A DNA stretch of 14,814 nucleotides from Bacillota bacterium (GTDB taxonomy: Bacteria > Bacillota > Clostridia > Acetivibrionales > DSM-2933): NCBI GenBank assembly GCA_023430975.1, contig JAEYYB010000046.1, positions 1 through 14,814 of the forward strand, written 5' to 3'. Positions 1-6,677 of the stretch are shown in pieces. The position numbers and the translations under genes were made by a program. The first letter of the stretch is position 1; the number at the start of each line of letters is the position of its first letter. Under the pieces are notes generated by a model. It saw only the letters and a list, made by a program, of their open reading frames with translations. It was not told where the DNA came from and did not search any database.

Positions 1-2
1 TC

Positions 3-98
3 CCCGTGATTTGTAGTTTACCGAAATCCCTATGGACTGATTATAAAATAAAAATTACTCAGCAGCACCGTTTTCATTACGTTTTGTGCCTTGAGTGA
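3..98 (+). CDS. possible 3' end of an upstream gene (partial)
   Basis: The frame starting at position 3 is open from the window edge to a TGA at 96-98, about 31 codons. The other two forward frames stop within 16 bases. The residues include the stretch SLWTDYKIKITQQHRFHYV, which reads like ordinary protein, but I do not recognise a family. The stop lies about 40 bases before the next likely start at 140, a normal intergenic distance. An AT-rich TATAAA at 42-47 could instead belong to a promoter, but it has no well-spaced -35. The open frame could be chance in so short a stretch. Confidence 0.2.
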   Translation, partial: PVICSLPKSLWTDYKIKITQQHRFHYVLCLE

Positions 99-139
99 AG
101 CGAAAGGAATGGATTATAATTATGAAAGGGGTTTTCAAA

Positions 140-439
140 ATGACAAATGATACTACAATTAAACAGAGAGATTACGAAAGAGCTTCCAGTCTGTTAGGGA
201 AGCTCTTCACATTTGATTCAAACATTTTAGATAAAATCAACAAGTATATTCAAATAAATGGAGTGGAGGGTTTTTTTAAAAAGCTTGAATCTTTTGATTT
301 TGCACCATATGTTTATGAAAAACTGAATGCTGTAAGGCTTGTTCTTTTTGGTCTTGGGGAAGATGTTTTAAATCCAGAATCTGTAGATATAAAATTGAAA
401 GCCTTGGAAGGTGGTGCAGGTTTTGAAGCAAAATTATAA
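140..439 (+). CDS. small hypothetical protein upstream of the RadC-like gene
   Basis: This encodes a soluble-looking protein of about 99 residues with no signal peptide or membrane segment. The frame runs back to a GTG at 95 and an ATG at 122. I chose the ATG at 140 because AAAGGGG sits 8-9 bases upstream of it, while the earlier starts have no well-placed ribosome binding site. The product is mostly helical in appearance, with a run of Phe/Leu/Tyr around residues 40-70 (FFKKLESFDFAPYVYEKL). The 3' end overlaps the likely start of the RadC-like gene by 17 bases or more, so the two are probably translationally coupled. I do not recognise the family and assign no function. It could be an accessory partner of the JAB protein encoded immediately after it. 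Confidence 0.65.
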   Translation: MTNDTTIKQRDYERASSLLGKLFTFDSNILDKINKYIQINGVEGFFKKLESFDFAPYVYEKLNAVRLVLFGLGEDVLNPESVDIKLKALEGGAGFEAKL

Positions 440-1115
440 CGAATCACATCTTACCTGCTTTATCAAAGGACTTACAAGTCTGACAGGACTTTCAGAAAGA
501 AAAGTAAGAAAATATGCTTCGGAGAATAATCCATTCAATGTATTGGAACATCCGAACATCATCGAGCCCAATAAACAACAATTACATAAAATAAATATAC
601 TGAATGAATTTATAGCATCCTACAGGCTGCTTAAACTTTATGAAAAAGATAGCAAAATCACACTTGATTCTGCAGCAATAGCCGGGGATTATTTTGTCTC
701 AATTCTAGGAGGAGTAAAAGATAAAGAGAAATTTCTGGTTGCTTTTTTAGATAGTGGAAACAACATTATTGAAACAAAGGTTTTATCGGAAGGAAGCATC
801 AATGAAGCAGTTGTTTATCCGAGATTAGTATTAAAAATGGCACTTGACTGTGATTGTAAATCAATGATTATTGCTCATAACCATCCTGGGGGAAGTATGG
901 TTCCTTCTCTACAAGATAAACAGCTCACACAGAATTTGGTCTCTATTTTTACTCCTCTTCAGATAAGTGTTCTTGATCACATCATCATTGCAAATAACAG
1001 TTATCTTTCAATGGCTGAAAAAGGTATGATTCCAAAGGCAATAGAGAGCATTTGTTATGATCCGATTGACCTAATAGAGCAAGACTTAGAGGAGGATTGT
1101 GAATGGGAGAGATGA
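423..1115 (+). CDS. RadC-like JAB-domain protein
   Basis: This is a RadC-type JAB/JAMM-fold protein of about 230 residues. The signature is in the C-terminal half: HNHPGG with His152 and His154, then PSLQD with Asp165, giving the HxH(x10)D metal-binding spacing of the family. Before this comes the EGSINEAVVYPRLV segment typical of RadC. The N-terminal part (about residues 10-40, GLTSLTGLSERKVRKYA) looks like a helix-hairpin-helix. The usual HNHPSG is HNHPGG here. GTG codons at 411 and 414 are alternative starts; I prefer the TTG at 423 because GGAAGG/GGTGG lies just upstream. The 3' end overlaps the TadC-like gene by 13 bases. RadC-like JAB proteins are common on mobile elements, but their biochemical role is unsettled. 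A DNA-related or metal-dependent hydrolase role is inference. Confidence 0.85.
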   Translation: MKQNYNESHLTCFIKGLTSLTGLSERKVRKYASENNPFNVLEHPNIIEPNKQQLHKINILNEFIASYRLLKLYEKDSKITLDSAAIAGDYFVSILGGVKDKEKFLVAFLDSGNNIIETKVLSEGSINEAVVYPRLVLKMALDCDCKSMIIAHNHPGGSMVPSLQDKQLTQNLVSIFTPLQISVLDHIIIANNSYLSMAEKGMIPKAIESICYDPIDLIEQDLEEDCEWER

Positions 1116-1990
1116 TGATATTCTTTATGATTGGATTATTCGCCTTTTTCCTGTCGATCGGATTATTCACCATATCAGCACATCTATTTCATTTGCCAAA
1201 GCTTGCGACTACAAAGGCAGTAATTAGTGTTGCAAGGCAGGATAAAAAGAAAACAAAAAATATAGAGGCTATTATATTTGAGGCAGCAACAAAATTATCA
1301 AAATTTATAAGATTGGATGATTATAGAAAAAGAAAGTTAGAAGCAACGATGAAATCGGCAGGACTCAAGATGACGCCAGAGACATACATAGCAAAAGCAT
1401 GGATAAAATCAGGGCTAATAGCGTTATTGATTATACCGGTACTTCCTTTCTTGCCAATACTAACACCTGTAATCATATTGCTTTCTATAGCTATGCTGTT
1501 TAAGGATATGCGTGCTGCAGATGAAATTGTAAGACAAAAGCGTGAAGAGATTGAGTATGAATTGCCAAGATTTGTATCCAATTTAACTCAATCTTTAAAG
1601 GCAACAAGGGATGTGCCAGCCATATTAAAGTCCTACCAAAAAAGTGCAGGAGAGAAATTCAAACAGGAGATTGAAATCACCATTGCAGATATGAAATCAG
1701 GAAACGAGGAAACAGCACTGACTAGGCTTGAATCGAGAATAGGCAGTGCTATGTTATCAGATGTGGTAAGAGGGCTTATTTCAGTTAAAAGAGGAGACAA
1801 CGGTGTTATTTACTTTGAAATGCTAAGTCATGATTTTAAACAATTGGAAATCCAAAAGCTAAAACTCCTTGCTATGAAACAGCCGGGAAAAATCAAGAAG
1901 TATTCTTTTATGATATTAGGATGCTTTTTGATAATGTATTTGGGGATTCTTGGATATGAGATTATGAGAGCTTTTGGAAATATGTTTTAG
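1103..1990 (+). CDS. TadC-like type II secretion F-domain (T2SSF) membrane protein
   Basis: This is an inner-membrane platform protein of about 295 residues. It has an N-terminal membrane helix (about residues 3-28), a central hydrophobic pair (about 105-137), a cytoplasmic helical T2SSF domain (about 145-260) and a C-terminal membrane helix (about 268-290). The F domain is recognisable from EIEYELPRFVSNLTQSL, the central EI...MKSGNEETAL stretch and the closing GDNGVIYFEMLSHDFKQLE. In Tad pili and type II secretion, such proteins couple an assembly ATPase to pilin insertion. An AGAGGAGG sits 7 bases before the ATG, inside the end of the RadC-like gene. Only one F-domain protein is present: Tad loci usually have two (TadB and TadC) plus a CpaF/TadA ATPase, and neither companion is seen here. 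Confidence 0.85.
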   Translation: MGEMMIFFMIGLFAFFLSIGLFTISAHLFHLPKLATTKAVISVARQDKKKTKNIEAIIFEAATKLSKFIRLDDYRKRKLEATMKSAGLKMTPETYIAKAWIKSGLIALLIIPVLPFLPILTPVIILLSIAMLFKDMRAADEIVRQKREEIEYELPRFVSNLTQSLKATRDVPAILKSYQKSAGEKFKQEIEITIADMKSGNEETALTRLESRIGSAMLSDVVRGLISVKRGDNGVIYFEMLSHDFKQLEIQKLKLLAMKQPGKIKKYSFMILGCFLIMYLGILGYEIMRAFGNMF

Positions 1991-2021
1991 AGGAAAGGAT
2001 GGATGCTATTTGAGGGAACTG

Positions 2022-2402
2022 ATGAATAAAAAGGGAAACAGCCTTATGGAGGCATGTGTAGTTGTATTGGTAATAGCCATGCTTATGGCTGTTGTTATCA
2101 AAGTTATGCCGGTGTTTATAGCAAAGCAGCAGTTAGATACATTTACAAGTGAGCTGTGCAGGACTGCTGAAATATCCGGCAATATAGGAAGTAATACAAC
2201 GATGAGATCAGAACAACTTTCCAAAGAGACAGGATTAAAACCGACAATTGTGTGGTCAAAGACTGGTGATATACAGCTTAATCAGGAGTTTACAGTTACT
2301 TTAACTACAACTGTTAATATCGGCCTGTTTGGAGATTTTGCATCATTTCCTATAACTTTGACTGCCAAAGCAACAGGTGTATCGGAGGTATATCACAAAT
2401 GA
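2022..2402 (+). CDS. DUF4320-like pseudopilin (TadE-like, single membrane helix)
   Basis: This protein of about 126 residues has one N-terminal membrane helix (about residues 10-31) followed by a small extracytoplasmic domain. The N-terminus MNKKGNSLMEACVVV has the prepilin layout: basic leader, Gly6, then Glu at +5, then a hydrophobic helix. That would fit processing by a prepilin peptidase after Gly6. The rest matches what I recall of DUF4320 proteins, which accompany T2SSF genes in clostridial mobile elements. I chose the ATG at 2022, with GAGGG 5 bases upstream; TTG 2010, with AGGAAAGG upstream, is an alternative. It starts 31 bases after the TadC-like gene and its stop overlaps the next ATG by 4 bases (ATGA). 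Role by inference: a minor pilin or pseudopilin of the transfer apparatus. Confidence 0.75.
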   Translation: MNKKGNSLMEACVVVLVIAMLMAVVIKVMPVFIAKQQLDTFTSELCRTAEISGNIGSNTTMRSEQLSKETGLKPTIVWSKTGDIQLNQEFTVTLTTTVNIGLFGDFASFPITLTAKATGVSEVYHK

Positions 2403-2944
2403 TTAAATTCAGAAAAATTCTTCTAAATAAAGGTGGCAGTTCTACACCGCTAATAGTGGCCATTGTTCTTGTAATCATTATTCTATCCAGTGCGGCTTTT
2501 GAATATATGAGACTTATGATTGTTGCAATGGGTATAAGAGATGCTGTACAATCCTCAGTAATTGATGTAGCCACTGAGAATTGGGATGAGGTTTATAATG
2601 GTCTTAGGGAAGGGTATTCTGGAGGATATACCTTAACTGGTACAAGTTGGAGTGAGAATATCATAACTGGGGATATTTATAAAAGACTTGAAGAAAATCT
2701 AAGCTTGGTACAAGAAGGCAATAAATATGTAAAGTATGCAGGAAGCGATTTGGAATATGCTGTTTCAAATCTGTATGTTGATGTAAAGAATGCACCTTTA
2801 GCACCTTCGAATGTAATTGGAACCGATCAATTTACTGTTGAAGGGACAGTTGATATTATTGTGCCTTTATCTTTTGGATGGGAACATCTACCTAATATGA
2901 AGTTTAAATTAAAGCTTGGAGCAGGTTATATACCCAAGTTCTAA
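2399..2944 (+). CDS. TadE/TadG-like membrane-anchored pilus-type protein
   Basis: This protein of about 181 residues has a short basic N-terminus (KFRKILLNKGG), one membrane helix (about residues 15-37) and a long outside domain rich in Gly, Tyr and beta-prone stretches. The pattern NKGGSSTPLIVAIVLVIIIL resembles TadE/TadG-like pilus assembly proteins, which carry Gly then a short polar run with Pro before the helix. The segment after the helix (EYMRLMIVAMGIRDAVQSSV) is also typical of that group. The start is fixed by the 4-base ATGA overlap with the preceding gene and by GGAGG at 2384-2388. It is the last gene of this block: the next 155 bases are noncoding and hold a promoter. The exact family is unclear. 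A pilus minor component is inferred from sequence style and position. Confidence 0.7.
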   Translation: MIKFRKILLNKGGSSTPLIVAIVLVIIILSSAAFEYMRLMIVAMGIRDAVQSSVIDVATENWDEVYNGLREGYSGGYTLTGTSWSENIITGDIYKRLEENLSLVQEGNKYVKYAGSDLEYAVSNLYVDVKNAPLAPSNVIGTDQFTVEGTVDIIVPLSFGWEHLPNMKFKLKLGAGYIPKF

Positions 2945-2971
2945 TATGAAACATAGTGCGTATAATCTTTA

Positions 2972-3000
2972 TAGACTTTACGAAAGTTCGGTGATATAAT
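2972..3000 (+). promoter_or_regulatory. candidate sigma-A promoter with extended -10
   Basis: A TATAAT at 2995-3000 is preceded by TG at the extended -10 position (TGATATAAT, 2992-3000). A partial -35, TAGACT at 2972-2977, lies exactly 17 bases upstream. It sits in the 155-base gap before the Pro/Lys-rich protein gene, giving a leader of about 100 bases. It probably drives the second block (3106 to about 9427), subject to the hairpin at 3702-3735. A second TATAAT at 2961-2966 has no convincing -35. Confidence 0.55.
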
Positions 3001-3105
3001 ATGAGGTGATTGGAAGAGTTTGATTGTTTTTTATATGTAGGATTATTAACGCTTTTGATATAGAAAGTAGTTTAATTTAGCCTTAACTAAAGGAGGTACA
3101 TGAAA

Positions 3106-3681
3106 ATGGGAAAAATGTCTCCCAAAAAACTACAGGGATTAATTGTAACTGGATTGATGTTACTTTGTGTTGCAATTGGGGTAGGAATAACATTCATTGG
3201 CAAAAACAAAAATATTACTGGATATCCTATTGCTACACAACCAACAGATAATGTTGCATATGTGGAAGAAATCACGAACACAAGAGCACCTGATCAATCC
3301 ACTGTTACAGAAGCTGTTTCCGCTATTGTTGAGAGTGATGCAGAGGTTGAACATACATCAGAGCCAAATAATATTCAATTAACAGAAGTGCCAGAAAAAC
3401 CACACCCACCAGAAAGGCCGGAAACAGCATTGACTACGGAGAAACCACATGAAAAACCAAAGGATAAGGATTTGACCAACCCGAATAAAAAGCCACAAGC
3501 AACTGTGAAACCTGTTGAACCAGACAAGCAAAAAGATAAAACTCCCAAAGGCGGAGAAATAAATGGGAAGGGAGATACATATGTACCTGGCTTTGGATGG
3601 GTGAAAGATAGTGGAGTAAACGTTGGCGAAAAAAGTGATTCCCATGGAGATTGGAATAAACAAATAGGAGATATGAACTAA
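3106..3681 (+). CDS. membrane-anchored Pro/Lys-rich protein (DUF6550-like)
   Basis: This protein of about 191 residues has an N-terminal membrane helix (about residues 8-30). A long low-complexity linker follows (about 45-150), rich in Pro, Lys, Glu and Thr. A short conserved-looking C-terminal segment contains GDTYVPGFGWVKDSG. The layout suits a tether or spacer crossing the cell wall, with the C-terminal motif acting at a distance. The ending resembles proteins I recall as DUF6550, found beside T2SSF/DUF4320 genes; this is from memory and unverified. I chose the ATG at 3106 because AGGAGG lies 9 bases upstream; the ATG at 3100 leaves only about 3 bases. It is followed directly by a strong hairpin with a T-tract. 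No enzymatic motif is visible. Confidence 0.7.
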   Translation: MGKMSPKKLQGLIVTGLMLLCVAIGVGITFIGKNKNITGYPIATQPTDNVAYVEEITNTRAPDQSTVTEAVSAIVESDAEVEHTSEPNNIQLTEVPEKPHPPERPETALTTEKPHEKPKDKDLTNPNKKPQATVKPVEPDKQKDKTPKGGEINGKGDTYVPGFGWVKDSGVNVGEKSDSHGDWNKQIGDMN

Positions 3682-3701
3682 TTGAATAAAGGAATGAATT
3701 A

Positions 3702-3735
3702 GAGGTGAGTCCTTAGGATTTGCCTCTTTTTATTT
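3702..3735 (+). terminator. intrinsic-terminator-like hairpin between two co-directional genes
   Basis: GAGGTGAGTCC (3702-3712) pairs with GGATTTGCCTC (3716-3726) over 11 base pairs, three of them G-U, around a TTA loop. The tract TTTTTATTT (3727-3735) follows. This is a textbook rho-independent terminator shape. It ends 6 bases before the ribosome binding site AAGGAGG (3741-3747) of the next gene, so no promoter fits between them. The next gene therefore depends on read-through, which makes an attenuator or expression-stepping element plausible. Confidence 0.75.
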
Positions 3736-3753
3736 GCCTGAAGGAGGAACAGG

Positions 3754-5475
3754 ATGAGAAGAAAAATATTTGCAGTTATGTTTATATGTATTTTTTTGTT
3801 ATACTCACTAAACTACACATATGCTGAAGGAGACGTAAATATAGATAATGGCTCTGGAGGCATGGGAAGTGGTACAAGCCAAAACGTATGGATTCCAGGT
3901 TATGATGGTGTAAGGGTAACAGTTGTTGATATAAAAACAGGAAAAGCAGCTGGTAGTAGAATCGATTATACTAATAAAAATCCAGCTTCAAGCATTATCC
4001 ACTTTGGAAAAGTATGCAAAATCCAATATAAAAATGGAACATCTTTATATCCTGTAAAAGGCGGTTATTATTATAAGAATCCAACAAATCCTCTGCCTAA
4101 AATAATAACCAGTGCCAGTGGAAATGCAAGTATAGAAGCTATAAAGAAGTACTTTTGCTCTGATGGTGCAGCCAAAATGATTGCCAATGATGCAGGAATA
4201 AATTTTGACCAGCTCGTCAATGGGAATTATAAATTGCTTTTAGAACCTATAGCATATTTTAAGTATCAAGGAATTCAAATGGGTATGACAGCACATGAAG
4301 CTGCACTTTATGACCAGTTGCAAAGTGGAGGTTTACGTAGCAAAATGGTAAGCCTGACTCATCAAAACCTGCCATTGGCTATGTTTCTGGAAAAGTCAGA
4401 CCTAGGATTTCAATCATGGACAGGTGCAACATCTGGAGCACAGCCAAATAGCACAATTATCACATGTCTAGGAGTGGGTATTGTGAGCTATAAGGATGCC
4501 CCGTCAACAGATCCGGTGGATACGGCCATAGAGTATCGTACAAATACTGAAGTTATTACTGCCGTTACCTTAAGCTCACCTTATGAAATTAACCCGGATA
4601 GCCCGGCTACGGTAGCTTTTAATGTGGGTGGTAAAATCTACACAATGAGTAACATCGTGATTCCTAAAGATGAAAGTCAAGTGGTTTGGTGTAAATGGGC
4701 AACTCCTTCAACTGAACAGAATGTAACAATAACAGTAAGTGCAACAAAAGGATACTTAAGTGAAAATGTCATAAAAGCAAAAATCGTCGATTTGGATAAA
4801 AATCCTCCGCCAAACCCTACTGCCAATGATAAAAACAATGGATTTAAACCAGTAAGTATTCCAACTAAAAGTCAGAAAACTTATGCTACATGGAGCGTAT
4901 GGTGGGCAAAATGGCATGCTTATTGGGTCTGGGTTTCAAATTTGCAGTGGTTTGACCATGGCGATTGGGGACATTGGGTGGATAATGGATATTGGGTAGA
5001 TAAAGGCTGGTATGATTTTTATACTAATGTATACGAAGCAAATCTAACAGCAACGAGCAAAACCAAGCCGGATATTAAATCTCCAACTGCTGCATACAAA
5101 AATATGAAAAGTGGATATGGTATCAATAATGTAGTGCAGACAAATCTTTTATCTTCTGCACCGACAAGTCATATAACGGGAGCTCAAACAGGTGTCAGCT
5201 ACTTTCCAGAGTTTGAATACAAAACATATTGGAGACTTCTTCAGTGTACACAAAGTGGATACTATGCACAATTTGAATTCAAATCAAATCCATACAGTAC
5301 GTATGGTCAGAAATGCCACTTTACACCTGTCTGGTATCCAAATGGACAGTATCAGGTCTATACCCATGTATTAGACGCCTGGACGCCTGCTGGAATGCTA
5401 TCAATAAATCTTAATGATTATGTGAATATTTCTGGTTCGTTGTATGATGATTGGCACATTGCACCTAAGGAATGA
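3754..5475 (+). CDS. large secreted protein with a tryptophan-rich segment (Athe_2463-like)
   Basis: This protein of about 573 residues has a clear signal peptide: basic MRRK, a hydrophobic core, and probable cleavage after Ala24 (TYA). The mature part starts with a Gly/Ser-rich linker. A beta-rich region follows (about residues 30-370) with Ig-like character around 270-345. Residues 380-419 are exceptional, with 11 Trp in 40 residues as repeated [Y/H/G]W and WV-DNG-type motifs. The C-terminal 150 residues are rich in Tyr/Ser/Thr. No membrane anchor or LPxTG sorting signal is seen. It resembles proteins I recall as Athe_2463-domain proteins of clostridial mobile elements, unverified. AAGGAGG lies 6 bases before the ATG. 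Its place between the tether-like protein and VirB4 suggests a surface or mating-contact role; that is inference. Confidence 0.75.
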   Translation: MRRKIFAVMFICIFLLYSLNYTYAEGDVNIDNGSGGMGSGTSQNVWIPGYDGVRVTVVDIKTGKAAGSRIDYTNKNPASSIIHFGKVCKIQYKNGTSLYPVKGGYYYKNPTNPLPKIITSASGNASIEAIKKYFCSDGAAKMIANDAGINFDQLVNGNYKLLLEPIAYFKYQGIQMGMTAHEAALYDQLQSGGLRSKMVSLTHQNLPLAMFLEKSDLGFQSWTGATSGAQPNSTIITCLGVGIVSYKDAPSTDPVDTAIEYRTNTEVITAVTLSSPYEINPDSPATVAFNVGGKIYTMSNIVIPKDESQVVWCKWATPSTEQNVTITVSATKGYLSENVIKAKIVDLDKNPPPNPTANDKNNGFKPVSIPTKSQKTYATWSVWWAKWHAYWVWVSNLQWFDHGDWGHWVDNGYWVDKGWYDFYTNVYEANLTATSKTKPDIKSPTAAYKNMKSGYGINNVVQTNLLSSAPTSHITGAQTGVSYFPEFEYKTYWRLLQCTQSGYYAQFEFKSNPYSTYGQKCHFTPVWYPNGQYQVYTHVLDAWTPAGMLSINLNDYVNISGSLYDDWHIAPKE

Positions 5476-5512
5476 TTTCAACATTCCAAACAAATAAAGA
5501 TGAGGGGTTAAC

Positions 5513-5950
5513 ATGGATAAAAATAAAATCAAGGTTCTTGTAGTAGAACCACAAATACAGCCATATATAAAAGAAGTTGAAAAGGATTATAGAGCAATGC
5601 AGGCTATAGTGGGCGGCCCTATTGAATATGCATACCTTTCAGATGATGCACACATTTATTGTAATGCGGAAGGAAAGCTTTTAGGACTTGAATGGAATCG
5701 GAAGCTTGAGAACAGAGATATAATTGCAGGAACTTTTTTTATATGCAGTGATGATGGAAATGGGGACGATATTTCTTTAACGGATGATCAAATCCAAATA
5801 TATACAGAGAGGTTTAAAGAACCGGAACAGTTCTCTTATTTGGAGATAAATAGACAAGCAGATCATTATGTTATAGAACCGGCCTATAGTGTAAAAGAGT
5901 TCCTAAACAAAATAGGTTTGCTTCAAGAAGATGAAGATTTAGAGAGATAG
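5513..5950 (+). CDS. DUF3846 domain protein
   Basis: This protein of about 145 residues is soluble, with no signal peptide. The DUF3846 pattern is easy to read: an opening VLVVEPQ with Pro/Tyr (residues about 8-18), the LQALVGG-like MQAIVGGPIEYAYL (about 28-42), IYCNAEGKLLGLEWNR (about 48-63), and DIIAGTFFICSDDG (about 69-82). It ends with YTERFKEPEQF-type sequence. These proteins are frequent on Firmicute conjugative elements and phages; their function is unknown. GAGGGG lies a few bases upstream of the ATG. The gap to the preceding gene is 37 bases and holds a 6-bp hairpin across the previous stop codon (5469-5487), with no T-tract. A cytoplasmic protein among membrane and secreted components may have a regulatory or host-interaction role, but nothing in the sequence shows this. 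Confidence 0.88.
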   Translation: MDKNKIKVLVVEPQIQPYIKEVEKDYRAMQAIVGGPIEYAYLSDDAHIYCNAEGKLLGLEWNRKLENRDIIAGTFFICSDDGNGDDISLTDDQIQIYTERFKEPEQFSYLEINRQADHYVIEPAYSVKEFLNKIGLLQEDEDLER

Positions 5951-5993
5951 TTTAGGGGGCTATCAACGATAAAATAATTGGAGGAAAAGCTAT

Positions 5994-6677
5994 ATGATGG
6001 TACCAATCATTATGATTTTGCTTTGTGCGACTCTGGGGGCTGGAGCATACATTTATATTAAGAAAGCTGATAGTAAGAAGTCGCTACAAGTTGATGGACG
6101 GTTAGAAACAGCAAATGAGTTTGTAAATGTCAAAGATATCAAAGACAAATTTCTTTATACAAAAGATAATATGATCTTGTGCTTTTTGAAAATCAGCCCC
6201 ATTAGTATCGACCTGTTCAGTAAGAGCGAAAAGAACTTAATCATTAAGCAATTAACAGCGGATATATCAGGTATCCAGCACCCATTTAAATTCATCGCTG
6301 TTTCAAGACCTGTAGATATTTCACCACTTATTACGGAATTGTCTGAACTGCTTACAACTAGTGATTTAAAGCAAAAGGAACTTTTAAAACAGGAGATACT
6401 TGAAATGAGTACTTTTGCCTTATCTGGAGAAGTGGTGGAACGACAATTTTACATAATACTATGGGAAAAAGACGATGAAGGGGCACAGAAGGATTTGATT
6501 GTAAGAGCTAAAGATTTATCAAATAATTTTATTGATAATGGTATTGGCTGTGATATTTTAGAACAACAGGATATTGTTAGACTATGTAATCTTATAAATA
6601 ATCCTGCATACATGCATTTAGAAAATTCAAATTTTGAGCCAAACATCCCTATTATCAAAGGAGGCGTTTCGTTATGA
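5994..6677 (+). CDS. membrane-anchored protein resembling the VirB4 N-terminal domain
   Basis: This protein of about 227 residues has one N-terminal membrane helix (about residues 3-22), then a cytoplasmic domain. Its motif order follows the N-terminal, non-ATPase domain of VirB4/TraC-type proteins: DIKDKFLYTKDNMILCFLKI, SPISIDLFS, FIAVSRPVDISPL, then RQFYIILW, then ILEQQDIVRL. It has no Walker motifs. GGAGG sits 8 bases before the ATG. Its stop overlaps the VirB4 start by 4 bases (ATGA), which implies coupled synthesis and probably a physical complex. The next protein appears to carry its own N-terminal domain, so this is either a split-off or an extra copy. Other possibilities are a TraC- or TcpE-like accessory; the assignment is by pattern only. 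Confidence 0.65.
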   Translation: MMVPIIMILLCATLGAGAYIYIKKADSKKSLQVDGRLETANEFVNVKDIKDKFLYTKDNMILCFLKISPISIDLFSKSEKNLIIKQLTADISGIQHPFKFIAVSRPVDISPLITELSELLTTSDLKQKELLKQEILEMSTFALSGEVVERQFYIILWEKDDEGAQKDLIVRAKDLSNNFIDNGIGCDILEQQDIVRLCNLINNPAYMHLENSNFEPNIPIIKGGVSL

